DNA of 64,000 nucleotides from Bacteroidales bacterium UBA5429 (GCA_002427605.1 DIRT01000036.1:10410-74409), one strand, 5' to 3'. Positions 10,288 to 20,768 are shown, numbered from the stretch's first letter. The notes: a model not told the origin generated them from the letters alone. Numbers and translations: made by a program.

Positions 10288-10340
10288 GAATTTAGAAGTT
10301 AGAATTTAGAAAAAGCTCAATACACAAATTCGAAATCCGA
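10288..10340. repeat. Short 14-bp-period repeat remnants
   Basis: GAATTTAGAAGTTA (10288-10301) is followed immediately by GAATTTAGA (10302-10310), an imperfect 14-bp tandem. At 10327-10340 AATTCGAAATCCGA is, in reverse complement, one base different from the tandem unit at 40861-40890. This may be a dispersed intergenic repeat family. Confidence 0.45.
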
Positions 10341-10500
10341 TATCATAATGTTCCCTTTTTCCTTTTTGTAACAAACTACAAAATTTTTCGTATGAAGGGT
10401 ATATGGAACTAATACTTTTGCTTAGAATTTCAATGCTTTGCAGTTCTAAAATAGGGTATATAGAAAAAAAAATAAAATATTTTAAAAAATATGTCTTTTA

Positions 10501-10525
10501 ATATTAAAAAATGTGTATCTTTGCA
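10501..10525 (+). promoter_or_regulatory. Promoter of second giant surface-protein gene
   Basis: A perfect -7 element TATCTTTG (10516-10523) lies in the same sequence context as at 3019-3044, with one base deleted. The gene's ATG follows about 104 nt downstream. Confidence 0.75.
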
Positions 10526-10627
10526 GTTAGAATATAAGTATTCTGTATTAAAATATTTTTTATAACTTATAAACCGAAAATATAGACGAGAAAAAATAAA
10601 TTAAATAATTAATAAACACCAAATTTT

Positions 10628-13600
10628 ATGAAAAAGTATTTACTATTTTCTTTTTTAAGCGTTTTGTTATCAATGTTTTACGTTGTACAAGCGCAAGAGG
10701 AACAAGAATGTTGTTTCTGGCTAGAGAATGCCAATCCACACCATCCGGTGTACGATTTGTATTCTCTTAATCCAATCAGTGTGGGTTATAATACGTGGGA
10801 GTATTATTACTTCAAATTCGAAAATAATTGCAATTTAGACCCACATGACAAGGTTTCTATTGACTGGAGTTTCGAAATGGATGGACAACCTATTGATCTG
10901 ATTTTGCTCCAACAATTGGGAGTTGAGATAGAAATGGCAAAACCAAATTGGGTGACTATTCCTAATCATTTTGTACCTAGCGGTCAGTTGCTGTCCGGAC
11001 AAGGAACATCCTCAGCATTAGGTTGCCCTAATAATACTGACTATCCCGGTGGATTAGGTGGACCTACCTCAAATCTGTTCTGCCCAAATGCTGGATTTAC
11101 TAGCTATTATAAAGTTGGACCAAACGATTTGTATAATTTTATCTATGTTCAATTTCTTGAATATGCATCTGAAAACAATTTAATCAGATTTAAAGTCAAT
11201 CGTAAGAATTATAAAGATTTTAAATTTACATTCAAATTAGTTCTTCGTAAGAATGGAGAAGAATATCAAAATGAATATAGAATTGCTGATGGCACTACAC
11301 ACTACTACATTGGTGGTAAATTGTCTCAATTTGATAGAGTTTTATCATCTTTTACACTTGAAGAACAAACTTACTCAGAAGGAGCAATTGGCGTATGTTC
11401 AGGAGAAACCATTAGCGTTGGTTTAGATCCTGATGGAAACACTTATGATTTTGTTGAAAATGTTTTTATTCCTGGTGAACCTATTACAAGGATAGAAACT
11501 GTACCATACTATAACCAAAGTGATGATTGTATCGATTTTATCGATTCTGTTGTTACCTATACTTTGACCTGGAGCCCAATGCCAACTAAACCTACAGCAG
11601 AAGATGTTGTGGTTTGTGGAGCCGGTGATTTGGTTTTTAATGCATCTCATGAATATTCAACACTATATCCTGGCGTTTATGATGATCATATTACATATAA
11701 TTGGTATAGCGATGCTGAGCTAACCACTTTAGTTCACACCGGTGCTACCTATATTTTAGCAGATCAACCTGTGGATACACATGTTGAATTGTGGGTTGCT
11801 GCAACCATTGCAGGTTGTGAAGGTCCTGCAACACATGTTGTAGGAGATGTGTATAAAATACCTGAAATCACTTTAACTAATCCTGATGTACTTTGTCCTG
11901 AAACAGGAACTAAAGAAATTATTGCAACTATTGCAAATCTTTATACCCCTTATAATGTAACTGCAGTATGGACAGGAGCATCTCAAACCGGTTTTGATGA
12001 TACCGGTCTAAATTATGTTATCTATGCTGATGTTGATGTTACTGATGAGTGTAACAAAGAATACTCATACTCTGTTACTATTACTGATGAAAATACAGGA
12101 TGTTCAGCTACAGCTTCTTCTTCGTTTATTTTAAATGATACTGAAGCTCCTACATTTACTGCTCCTGCTGATGTTACAGTACATAGAAAAGATGATTGTT
12201 CAATAGATACTATGGCTACTGCAGCCGGTACAGGTATCCCAACAGATCTTGAAGATAATTGTACAGCAGCAACAGCTCTTGTAGTTACTTATGCCGATTT
12301 TATTGATGTATCAGGAACTTGTCCAAGCAATATTACCATTACCAGAACCTGGACTGTTACTGACCACTGCGGTAATGCAACTTCAAAAGATCAAGTTATT
12401 ACCGTTATAGATAACACTGCACCAACATTTACTGTTCCTGGTGACATTACTATTTACAGAGATGCTGATTGTAACTATGATGCTGATCCTGACGAAACTG
12501 GCAGACCAACTGCTGTTGCAGATAATTGTACTCCTTTAGCAGAACTTGATGTTGTTTATAATGATGTTCAAGAAACTTCAACTGTTTGCGAAAGTAATCT
12601 TACCATTACCAGAACCTGGACTGTTACAGACGCATGTGGTAATGCAACTTCAGCTACTCAAACTATTACGGTAGAAGATAATACAGCTCCTACATTTGAT
12701 GTTCCTGCTAACATTACTGTGTATAGAGATGCTGATTGTAACTATAATGTAAATCCTGATGAAACAGGCAAACCAACTGCTGTTGCAGATAATTGTACTG
12801 CTGCCGATGACCTTCAAGTAGTTTATACTGATGTTGTTGCTCAAACTCTTGGTGAGTGTGAGAAAAATCTTACTATTACCAGAACCTGGACTGTTACAGA
12901 CGAATGTGGTAATGCAACTTCAAAAGATCAAATTATTACAGTAGAAGATGATACAGCTCCTACATTTACTGCTCCTGTTGATATTGCAATTTGTAAAGAT
13001 GGTTCAGGTAATTATGATGCTTCTGTTGCAGTTACCGGAGATATAACAAATGTTGCTGATAATTGTTCAGCAGAAGCTGATATAACTGTAACTCATGTAG
13101 ATAATTTAGATCATATTGGCAAGATTGCAGAAGTCGGACGTATTTTAAGAACCTTTACTATTGAAGATGAGTGTGGCAACACTGCTACTCACGTACAAAC
13201 CATTACTTTAAATCCTGCTCCTATTGCTACTATAGCAGCAACTCCTGATGATTTCTGTTTACCAACTGATGGTAGTGCACAAGAGGTAGTTGTAACAATA
13301 ACACCAACTACTACCGGAACCTATACATATAGTATTACGGAAACTGAAATTCCTGTTAATGCTACTGATGCAACTGTTACAGTTGATATAGAAGTTTCCG
13401 GAGAATACACCTTTACAGGAATTATTACAGATACTGAAACCGGTTGTAAATCAGATCCTGTTACTGTAGTTGTGGTAGCTCACGATTTCCCAGACTTTGA
13501 TATTGAAACAATTCAAGATAAAGTGGGTTGTAGAGATGATGTTCCTGAATTTAACGCATCTGTACGTGTAACTCCTAACCCCAATTATACATATTCTATT

Positions 13601-16600
13601 GAACCACAGGATGATGTTGTATTTAATCCTACAACCTCTGTATTTTCTAATATGTTACTCAAAACATATACTATTACTGCTACTCACAATACCAGTGATT
13701 GTGAATACAGTCAAGAGTATACAGTTCAATTTAGCGATGCAATGACACCTGAGGCTCAATTGTTATTGAATGGTGAAGATAATGATATCGCTGTATGTTG
13801 GACTGCTGACATGCAAATCACAACTTTGGTTCATGATATGAATAACATTTTAGGACATGAATATTTGTTTAGTATTATTGCACCTACTCACGTTACTGTA
13901 CACGGAAGTAACTATATCACAATTGCTCAACCAGGAATTTATTTGATTGGTGGTTCTGTGTTCAATGTGACAACCGGTTGTGGTGATACTACTTGGCACT
14001 ACGTGTATGCTAATGCAATTCCTGATGTGGATATTACTACTACAGGCGCTTGTATAGGTGAGGAGATTACATTGACTGCTAATGCAGCTCCAGCGCTTGC
14101 TGATCCTCATAACTATACCTATAAGTGGACTTCCGACTTAACAGGTGCTACTGTTTTAGGTACTGAAGCTACTTTAACACAAACATTGACCGAAGATGTG
14201 ACATTCACAGTTGAAGTTACTGCTAATTATAATTATCCAGGACTTGATCCTTTCACATGTTCTGCTACTGAAAATATCGATATAGAGCCTTACCCAGCAC
14301 CAGTGTTTGAACTAACTAAGTTGAGTTCAGTTGAATTCTGTAACTCTATCACTCTCGGTAAAATTGGAATTAATGATGACGGTTGGGATGCAACTCATAC
14401 CTGGACTGCACAATTAGAAGGTGGTGATCCATTTGCCGTAACAACTCAAGAATTTGACGTTGCTGTGGGTGGTACCTATACAGTTACAGCAGTTTCTGAA
14501 AATGGATGTACATATACACAGACTATTCTTGTTGACTCATTACATGTTGGTTTTGATGCTATCGTTCATGCTTATACTGAACCATTTGTTTATCCGGCTG
14601 ATCATTCTGCCGATTTAGCTTTCTGCTGGAGTAATGAAAATAAAACAGTTTGGCACGAGGTTAGATATACCAATAATCCAATCTTTGAATATGAGTATAC
14701 AATTAATACACCTATACAAATTGCACAACAAAACAACCAGTTTTCTATCGTTACAGAACCCGGTGACTATATGTTAATTGGTTGGGTGATCAATTTAACT
14801 ACAGGTTGCAGATCAAAGAATGATACTTTATATGTTTATGCAGTAGAAACTCCAGAATTTGAAAAATCACCAGATCAAAATATCTGCGCTGGTGAAGAGG
14901 TTAAGATTGGAATTAGACCTACCGGAACATTTGATGTTGAATGGACAGGTAATGGTTTAACTGCATCTACTGATAGTGTTACTATCACTCCTGCAATATA
15001 TGGTGCTAATCCTACATATACTGCTACGGTAGGAGTATCAAATAATCATGCTAAGTTAGCATGTACAGTTACAGAACAGGTTGTAATTACAATTAACCCA
15101 ACTCCTGAAATTGATGCTGTGGCTGTTACTCATGTTGATTGTCATGGTGACAATACGGGAAAGATTTCTCTTACTGTTACCGGAGGTACCGGTCATACAT
15201 ACGCATGGGCTTATTCAGAAACTTCAGGTGGCGCTACCACTCCTTTGACTGCAGCTACTAATCCATTAGTAGATATCGTTGCAGGTTACTATACTGTAAC
15301 TGTAACTAATGCTGAAGGCTGTGAAGTTGTATCTTCTGAAATTACGGTAAATCAACCTGCTGAAGCTTTAACAGCTACTGTAGTACCTACCAGTCCTCTA
15401 TGTTCAGATGGAACAGGAACGATTGTAGTTACTGCTACCGGTGGAACACCTACATATTCTTATGCATGGGATCCTAATACTTCTGATAATACTGCTACCG
15501 TTACCGGTTTGGCTACAGGTACTTATACTGTTACAGTATCCGATGCTCGTGGTTGTAAATTTATTGGTTCTGCAGATATTGTAATACCAGCTCAAATTGT
15601 TAAAGATCCTTCATCCACCATCACTGATGTTGCATGCCATGGAGGTTCTACAGGCGCCATTAATTTTGTAGCAACTGGAGGTACAGGAACTTTACAATAT
15701 TCTATTAATTCCGGTTTAACTTATCAAGATAATGGTCTATTTACTGATTTATCTTCTGGAAATTATACTATTACTGTTAAGGATGCAAACAATTGTGTTG
15801 TAAACTTTACTGATCAGATTGTTGATCAACCTTCTGCTGCTTTAACAGCAACTATTACTAAAGTTGACATCAATTGTCATGGTGGAGCAACCGGAGAAGC
15901 TACCGTCAACGCTACAGGTGGAACTACTCCATATGAATATGAATGGTCAACAGGGGCAACTACTGCCGGCATTACAGGATTATCTGCTGGAACTTACGGC
16001 GTTACTGTTACTGACGACAATGATTGTACTTTTGAAACATCTGTGACTATTACTCAATTACCTGAAATTACACTTGCATCTTCATCAATAAAACATGTTG
16101 AATGTAAAGGCACATCTACAGGTGGTATTACAGTGGTTGCACAAGGTGGTTCAGGAACTTTTGAATATAGCATTAATTCCGGTATATATCAAAATAATGG
16201 GGTATTTACTCTTTTAGCTACCGGTTCTCATGTGATAACTGTAAGAGATGCTAATCATACAACTTGTACAAAGGATTTCAACTTCGTTGTTGAAGAACCA
16301 GCTGTTGCATTAACGCTCAATGCAAGTGTTACTGATCCAATTGCTTGTCACGGTGATGCTGATGCTACAGTAACTTTAATTGCTGCGGACGGATGGGGTA
16401 AATATACTTATACATTTAATGGCGTAGGAAGTACTACAGGTATATTTACACCTATTGCTGCCGGAACAAATTATGCATACCAAGTTGTAGATAGTCTTGG
16501 TTGTGTTATTGCCGGTACTTTAGATGTTACTCAACCAGATCAACTTGCTATCACTTCAGCTACAGTAACTGATCCTATCGATTGTTATGGAGAAGAAGCT

Positions 16601-18892
16601 CAGGTAACAATAGTTGCAACTGGTGGAACAGGTACTCTTACTTATACATTAGGAACACTATCTAATAATACTGGTGTATTCACAGTACCTGCAGGTAATT
16701 ATGCGTACTCTGTAAAAGACGAAAATAATTGTGAAGTTATTTCTACACTAGTTTTTACTGTTATTGAACCGGCTGAACTTACAGTTGATGCTACTATTAC
16801 AACTCCTGTTAAATGTTACGGAGACAATGCTACAGTTACTTTAACAGTTGCTGGTGGAACAGGTCCAACCTACACTTATACATTAGGAACACTTACTAAT
16901 AATGATGGTGTATTTAACGTACCCGCAGGACTTTATAAATACTGTGTGGAAGACGCTAGTAGATGCGTGACTGATACTGTTGAAATAAATGTTACTCAAC
17001 CAGACCCACTTACTGCTACTGCTGCTGTTACAACACCTATTCTATGTAATGGCGGAAATGCTACTGTTACCATTACTGCTGAGGGTGGTACCGGAGCTTA
17101 TTCTTATACATTTAATTCCAATACAAATCCAACAGGTGAGTTTACAACTACTGCCGGTACTTATACATACACTGTGAAGGATGAGAATGCATGTGAAACC
17201 GCTTCAGCAACTATAGAGGTTACTCAGCCAGCTGCACTAGATGTTAATCCTGAAATTGTAGATGTAAAGTGTCATGGTGAAGAAACCGGATCAATTAAAC
17301 TTACTGTAATCGGTGGTACAACACCTTATCATTATACATGGAGTCCTGCTGCACCAGATACAAATTATATCGAAAATTTATCCGCCGGTACTTATGAAAT
17401 TACAGTTACTGATGATAATGGATGTACCTTTAAGACTTCGTATAATGTTGTTCAGCCTTATAAGATTGAAATCACTTTTGATCCTGTAGGACCTCTTACA
17501 ATTTGTGATGGTACGACAGAGTCTGTTGAAATTACAGTAACTGGTGGTTCCGAAACTTATACATCCTATGAATGGGATAATGGTTTATCAGGAACAATAG
17601 TTAACCTTGGCGTTGGTGTAAATCGTGTTACTGTTACTGACAATGTGGGTTGTATTGGAGTTGACTCAATTACTATTATTGCTTATGATGTACCAACAAT
17701 TACATCTGATGAAGATCTACAATATTGTAACAATGCTCCATTTGATGTTATAGCTACATCAACAGCTTCAGGTAATTGGAGTGCGCAATTGTATGATGAA
17801 AACGGTTCTATAGGATCAACACAAATTGCTAACGATGTTACGTCTCTTACATTTAGTGTTGATAATTCTCATAGTGATACTGAATTGTATATAGTATTTA
17901 CATTTACTGATGAAAACGGTTGTGATTATACTCATACTACTAATAAAATTAAGATTTCAACAGAGCCTCTTTTGAGAATCTATTATACACCAGGACCAAA
18001 TTCGACTGATAATTATGCTACAATTAATCAGTATGATCCTACACAATTCTACTTCATAGTTGATGACTTGTGCAGTTATGGGGATGACTTACGTTTATCT
18101 ATCGATTATCAAATCTATAAAGATGGAAATTTAGTTGATGCATTCTCTAACTACTTCTCAGAAGCAACCAGTATGAACTTCTATATGGGATTACAAAATA
18201 CAGGATTAATGCCTCCAACTTATCAACCAATTGATTATAGCTTGAACCAAGTGGAATCACACTTCCCATATGCAACATCTAATGGCGCAGTTTTGGGTAG
18301 CTACCAGTTTGATTTCTTTACTCTCAGATTCTTGAAAAATCGTGAAGGAACAATTTCTATTGATCACTTCAAAGAACCAGGTGAGTATAGAATTGATTTC
18401 CAATTGGTATCGCACTACAAAGATGCCTTACATAATCAAGCTCATGGAAACCTTGTTTATGTTAATATGAATGGTGGTAGAGTGGGTGGTAACCAATTCT
18501 ACGAAGGAACTTACTTTACAAGAGTATGGTCAACCAATAGTATGACATATACAGTTGAACCTGCTGCAGCTCCTGCTCCAACTCAACCTACTGTATATGA
18601 AAGAGATGAAGCTAAGGATCCAACAACTCTATCTGTAGATATGAGAATTTATCCTAACCCAGCTGCTCCTGCAGGAGATGTGAAGATTGAATTAACTAAT
18701 CTATCTTCAAACGGCGTACTTACTATTGCGAATGTTAATGGTCTTGTACTAGAACAATATCAAATACTAGATCTTAATAATCGTCAAGAAATAGTTGTTC
18801 GAGTAAATGATTACGCTCCCGGTATCTATTTTGTAACATATAGAGCTAAAGAGGGTATCGTTACTAAGAAATTGGTTATTCAATCGAGATAA
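10628..18892 (+). CDS. Giant SprB-like surface adhesin with HYR and SprB repeats, T9SS type A sorting domain
   Basis: A 2754-residue secreted protein. The signal peptide (cleavage at VQA|QEE) leads into an N-terminal module homologous to the preceding giant (Cys-Cys-Phe-Trp, then YYYFKFENNCNL). Four HYR-like units of about 90 aa occupy roughly 500-858 (APTFTAP, YRDADCNY, TRTWTVTD). PKD/Ig-like segments fill about 860-1490. Ten or so SprB-type repeats of 75-85 aa follow at about 1495-2290, each with a CHG or CYG opening, a TGGT core and a G-x-Y-x-x-x-V-x-D end. The pre-C-terminal module shared with its neighbour is at about 2440-2640, and the type A sorting domain (IYPNPAA ... PGIYFVTY ... KKLVIQ) ends the protein. 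SprB is the mobile adhesin of gliding Flavobacteriia; here the role is probably adhesion, and gliding cannot be inferred. A terminator follows 18 nt after the stop. Confidence 0.9.
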   Translation: MKKYLLFSFLSVLLSMFYVVQAQEEQECCFWLENANPHHPVYDLYSLNPISVGYNTWEYYYFKFENNCNLDPHDKVSIDWSFEMDGQPIDLILLQQLGVEIEMAKPNWVTIPNHFVPSGQLLSGQGTSSALGCPNNTDYPGGLGGPTSNLFCPNAGFTSYYKVGPNDLYNFIYVQFLEYASENNLIRFKVNRKNYKDFKFTFKLVLRKNGEEYQNEYRIADGTTHYYIGGKLSQFDRVLSSFTLEEQTYSEGAIGVCSGETISVGLDPDGNTYDFVENVFIPGEPITRIETVPYYNQSDDCIDFIDSVVTYTLTWSPMPTKPTAEDVVVCGAGDLVFNASHEYSTLYPGVYDDHITYNWYSDAELTTLVHTGATYILADQPVDTHVELWVAATIAGCEGPATHVVGDVYKIPEITLTNPDVLCPETGTKEIIATIANLYTPYNVTAVWTGASQTGFDDTGLNYVIYADVDVTDECNKEYSYSVTITDENTGCSATASSSFILNDTEAPTFTAPADVTVHRKDDCSIDTMATAAGTGIPTDLEDNCTAATALVVTYADFIDVSGTCPSNITITRTWTVTDHCGNATSKDQVITVIDNTAPTFTVPGDITIYRDADCNYDADPDETGRPTAVADNCTPLAELDVVYNDVQETSTVCESNLTITRTWTVTDACGNATSATQTITVEDNTAPTFDVPANITVYRDADCNYNVNPDETGKPTAVADNCTAADDLQVVYTDVVAQTLGECEKNLTITRTWTVTDECGNATSKDQIITVEDDTAPTFTAPVDIAICKDGSGNYDASVAVTGDITNVADNCSAEADITVTHVDNLDHIGKIAEVGRILRTFTIEDECGNTATHVQTITLNPAPIATIAATPDDFCLPTDGSAQEVVVTITPTTTGTYTYSITETEIPVNATDATVTVDIEVSGEYTFTGIITDTETGCKSDPVTVVVVAHDFPDFDIETIQDKVGCRDDVPEFNASVRVTPNPNYTYSIEPQDDVVFNPTTSVFSNMLLKTYTITATHNTSDCEYSQEYTVQFSDAMTPEAQLLLNGEDNDIAVCWTADMQITTLVHDMNNILGHEYLFSIIAPTHVTVHGSNYITIAQPGIYLIGGSVFNVTTGCGDTTWHYVYANAIPDVDITTTGACIGEEITLTANAAPALADPHNYTYKWTSDLTGATVLGTEATLTQTLTEDVTFTVEVTANYNYPGLDPFTCSATENIDIEPYPAPVFELTKLSSVEFCNSITLGKIGINDDGWDATHTWTAQLEGGDPFAVTTQEFDVAVGGTYTVTAVSENGCTYTQTILVDSLHVGFDAIVHAYTEPFVYPADHSADLAFCWSNENKTVWHEVRYTNNPIFEYEYTINTPIQIAQQNNQFSIVTEPGDYMLIGWVINLTTGCRSKNDTLYVYAVETPEFEKSPDQNICAGEEVKIGIRPTGTFDVEWTGNGLTASTDSVTITPAIYGANPTYTATVGVSNNHAKLACTVTEQVVITINPTPEIDAVAVTHVDCHGDNTGKISLTVTGGTGHTYAWAYSETSGGATTPLTAATNPLVDIVAGYYTVTVTNAEGCEVVSSEITVNQPAEALTATVVPTSPLCSDGTGTIVVTATGGTPTYSYAWDPNTSDNTATVTGLATGTYTVTVSDARGCKFIGSADIVIPAQIVKDPSSTITDVACHGGSTGAINFVATGGTGTLQYSINSGLTYQDNGLFTDLSSGNYTITVKDANNCVVNFTDQIVDQPSAALTATITKVDINCHGGATGEATVNATGGTTPYEYEWSTGATTAGITGLSAGTYGVTVTDDNDCTFETSVTITQLPEITLASSSIKHVECKGTSTGGITVVAQGGSGTFEYSINSGIYQNNGVFTLLATGSHVITVRDANHTTCTKDFNFVVEEPAVALTLNASVTDPIACHGDADATVTLIAADGWGKYTYTFNGVGSTTGIFTPIAAGTNYAYQVVDSLGCVIAGTLDVTQPDQLAITSATVTDPIDCYGEEAQVTIVATGGTGTLTYTLGTLSNNTGVFTVPAGNYAYSVKDENNCEVISTLVFTVIEPAELTVDATITTPVKCYGDNATVTLTVAGGTGPTYTYTLGTLTNNDGVFNVPAGLYKYCVEDASRCVTDTVEINVTQPDPLTATAAVTTPILCNGGNATVTITAEGGTGAYSYTFNSNTNPTGEFTTTAGTYTYTVKDENACETASATIEVTQPAALDVNPEIVDVKCHGEETGSIKLTVIGGTTPYHYTWSPAAPDTNYIENLSAGTYEITVTDDNGCTFKTSYNVVQPYKIEITFDPVGPLTICDGTTESVEITVTGGSETYTSYEWDNGLSGTIVNLGVGVNRVTVTDNVGCIGVDSITIIAYDVPTITSDEDLQYCNNAPFDVIATSTASGNWSAQLYDENGSIGSTQIANDVTSLTFSVDNSHSDTELYIVFTFTDENGCDYTHTTNKIKISTEPLLRIYYTPGPNSTDNYATINQYDPTQFYFIVDDLCSYGDDLRLSIDYQIYKDGNLVDAFSNYFSEATSMNFYMGLQNTGLMPPTYQPIDYSLNQVESHFPYATSNGAVLGSYQFDFFTLRFLKNREGTISIDHFKEPGEYRIDFQLVSHYKDALHNQAHGNLVYVNMNGGRVGGNQFYEGTYFTRVWSTNSMTYTVEPAAAPAPTQPTVYERDEAKDPTTLSVDMRIYPNPAAPAGDVKIELTNLSSNGVLTIANVNGLVLEQYQILDLNNRQEIVVRVNDYAPGIYFVTYRAKEGIVTKKLVIQSR

Positions 18893-18909
18893 TCAAAGAT
18901 ATAATTACT

Positions 18910-18940
18910 AAAAAGGGTTGGGTCACCAACCCTTTTTTTT
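18910..18940 (+). terminator. Rho-independent terminator after second giant gene
   Basis: A perfect stem AAAAAGGGTTGG / CCAACCCTTTTT with loop GTCA and a nine-T tail. The next promoter's -7 element begins only 4 nt further on, so termination and initiation are packed back to back. Confidence 0.93.
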
Positions 18941-18943
18941 TAC

Positions 18944-18951
18944 TATCTTTG
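18944..18951 (+). promoter_or_regulatory. -7 element for ABC transporter-trmB
   Basis: TATCTTTG directly follows the upstream terminator's T-tract, 17 nt before the ATG at 18969. Its position rules out the longer open frame that begins at 18918. Confidence 0.75.
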
Positions 18952-18968
18952 CACCTAAATTTAATTCA

Positions 18969-20768
18969 ATGAAAAAAAGACCATTATTGTCTCAATTGTT
19001 GTTGCCCTTTAAAGGTCGTTTTTTTCTGATTTTTATTCTCAATCTGATTTCAGTTGCACTGACAATCTTGACATTTTTAACTCTGGAACCCCTGGTTAGT
19101 CTCCTTTTTACCGGCTCATTAGAACAATCCTCTCCGCTCTCTCACTATATTGTTAATCTTTTATCTTCTTACTTTTCTATTGAACAACTTTATCATTCGA
19201 TATACTCGTTATCCCTTTTTATAATCATTCTGTTTCTTTTGAAAAATCTTTTTTTCGTGCTTTCTCAATTTGTTATGGCACCGATTAAGAGTTCTATACT
19301 ACAAGATTTGAGAAATAGGATTTATTACAAATTAACTATTCTACCACTTTCATTTTATAAAACAGGTCAACGTGGGGATTTGATCTCCAGAGCGGTGAAT
19401 GATACCCAAGAGGTTGAGTTTACTATCATGCAATCGATATATACCTTTTTAATGGAACCCATTGCAATTCTAATCTATTTGGGTACATTGATTGTGATTT
19501 CTCCTCATTTGACTTTGTTTGTTGCAATTCTACTACCTATTTCTGCCTTTTTTATTTCCAGAGTTTCTAGAAAATTGAGAAAGCGTACCGGTTTGGCAAA
19601 ATTGAAATTGGGCTCCCTTTTTTCTCATGTGGAAGAAACTGTATCGGGGATTAAAATCATTAAAGGATTTCAGGCACAATCTCATTCAGAGCAAGTTTTT
19701 AAAAACTTAAATGATAGTTTTACGGAACTACAAAAAAAGATCTATAGGAAAGTAGAATTGGCGTCACCAGTTTCAGAATTTTTAGGGGTAACCGTTGTGA
19801 TGTTGATACTGATTTATGGTGGTGTGCGTGTTTTGGAGGGGTCATTGACTCTTTCTGCCCCCCTTTTTATCGTTTATATTGCCTTGTTCACACAAATTAT
19901 TAATCCCGCTAAAAACCTGGCTGCCGCCGTTGCAAACTTAAGACGTGGTCAAGCTGCTATCGACCGGATTAATGAATTGTTGGATGCAGAAGAGGTGATA
20001 CTGGAAAAAGAGAATCCAATTTCTATAACTCAATTGAATAACAAAATCGAGTATGAAAACGTTTCATTTCAATATGAGGATACACCGGTTATTTCAGATT
20101 TTTCCTTAACCATCAACAAAGGTGAATTTGTTGCTTTGGTTGGTCCTTCCGGTTCAGGAAAATCAACATTGGTAGACTTGCTGCCCCGCTTTTATGATCC
20201 TCATGAGGGTATAATCAGAGTCGATGGAGTCCCCATTCAGGATTATCGTATCGATCAACTGAGGTCGCTCTATGGAATTGTAACCCAGGACGTTGTTTTA
20301 TTTAATGATACGGTCTTAAATAACATCACCTATGGTTTGGATCAATATGGCATGGATGATGTGATCAAGGCAACTCAAATTGCTTCTGCCTATGATTTTA
20401 TCATGAAACTTCCCAATCAGTTTGAAACGGTCTTATCAGATCGTGGACTCTCTTTATCAGGAGGGGAACGGCAACGATTGAGTATTGCCAGGGCGATTAT
20501 GCATAATCCTTCAATTTTGATTTTTGATGAAGCAACCAGTGCTTTAGATTCCGAATCGGAAATTGCAGTGCAGGCAGCGATGGAAATATTGATTAAACAC
20601 AAAACGATGATTGTGGTTGCACATCGGCTGTCAACGATACAAAAAGCGGATAAAATAGTGGTGATGGATCAGGGAAAAATAGTAGAAATGGGATCACACG
20701 ATGAGCTGCTGGAGCTCAAAGGATATTATTGGACAATGTGTCAACGAATGCAGGATAACAATAAGTAA
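18969..20768 (+). CDS. MsbA-type ABC exporter (fused membrane and ATPase domains)
   Basis: A 599-residue half-transporter with an N-terminal six-helix exporter domain (about 1-320) and a C-terminal nucleotide-binding domain. The Walker A (GPSGSGKST), signature (LSGGERQR), Walker B (ILIFDEATSALD) and H-loop (AHRLST) are intact. It resembles the lipid A/lipid flippase MsbA, widespread in Bacteroidales, and would act as a homodimer in the inner membrane; the true substrate could also be a peptide or drug. The frame is open back to 18918, but that start lies inside the terminator and before the -7 box, so the ATG at 18969 is chosen. trmB follows after 1 nt. Confidence 0.85.
   Translation: MKKRPLLSQLLLPFKGRFFLIFILNLISVALTILTFLTLEPLVSLLFTGSLEQSSPLSHYIVNLLSSYFSIEQLYHSIYSLSLFIIILFLLKNLFFVLSQFVMAPIKSSILQDLRNRIYYKLTILPLSFYKTGQRGDLISRAVNDTQEVEFTIMQSIYTFLMEPIAILIYLGTLIVISPHLTLFVAILLPISAFFISRVSRKLRKRTGLAKLKLGSLFSHVEETVSGIKIIKGFQAQSHSEQVFKNLNDSFTELQKKIYRKVELASPVSEFLGVTVVMLILIYGGVRVLEGSLTLSAPLFIVYIALFTQIINPAKNLAAAVANLRRGQAAIDRINELLDAEEVILEKENPISITQLNNKIEYENVSFQYEDTPVISDFSLTINKGEFVALVGPSGSGKSTLVDLLPRFYDPHEGIIRVDGVPIQDYRIDQLRSLYGIVTQDVVLFNDTVLNNITYGLDQYGMDDVIKATQIASAYDFIMKLPNQFETVLSDRGLSLSGGERQRLSIARAIMHNPSILIFDEATSALDSESEIAVQAAMEILIKHKTMIVVAHRLSTIQKADKIVVMDQGKIVEMGSHDELLELKGYYWTMCQRMQDNNK

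Larger units (their letters stand above)
9986..10627. other. 642-nt intergenic region: terminator, short repeats, promoter
   Basis: Between the two giant genes lie a strong terminator (10010-10045), a small hairpin CTTCCG-AAGG-CGGAAG (10254-10269), an imperfect 14-bp duplication (10288-10311), a 14-bp sequence related to the tandem repeat at 40861 (10327-10340, opposite strand), and the promoter of the next gene. No coding frame is evident in the middle 400 nt. Confidence 0.7.

Noticed and set aside
10100..10480. Possible gene remnant between the two giant genes
   Set aside because: No frame shows recognisable protein similarity and stops are frequent; only short repeats and hairpins are visible.
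18918..18968. N-terminal extension of the ABC transporter
   Set aside because: It would be translated through a terminator stem and starts before the -7 box.
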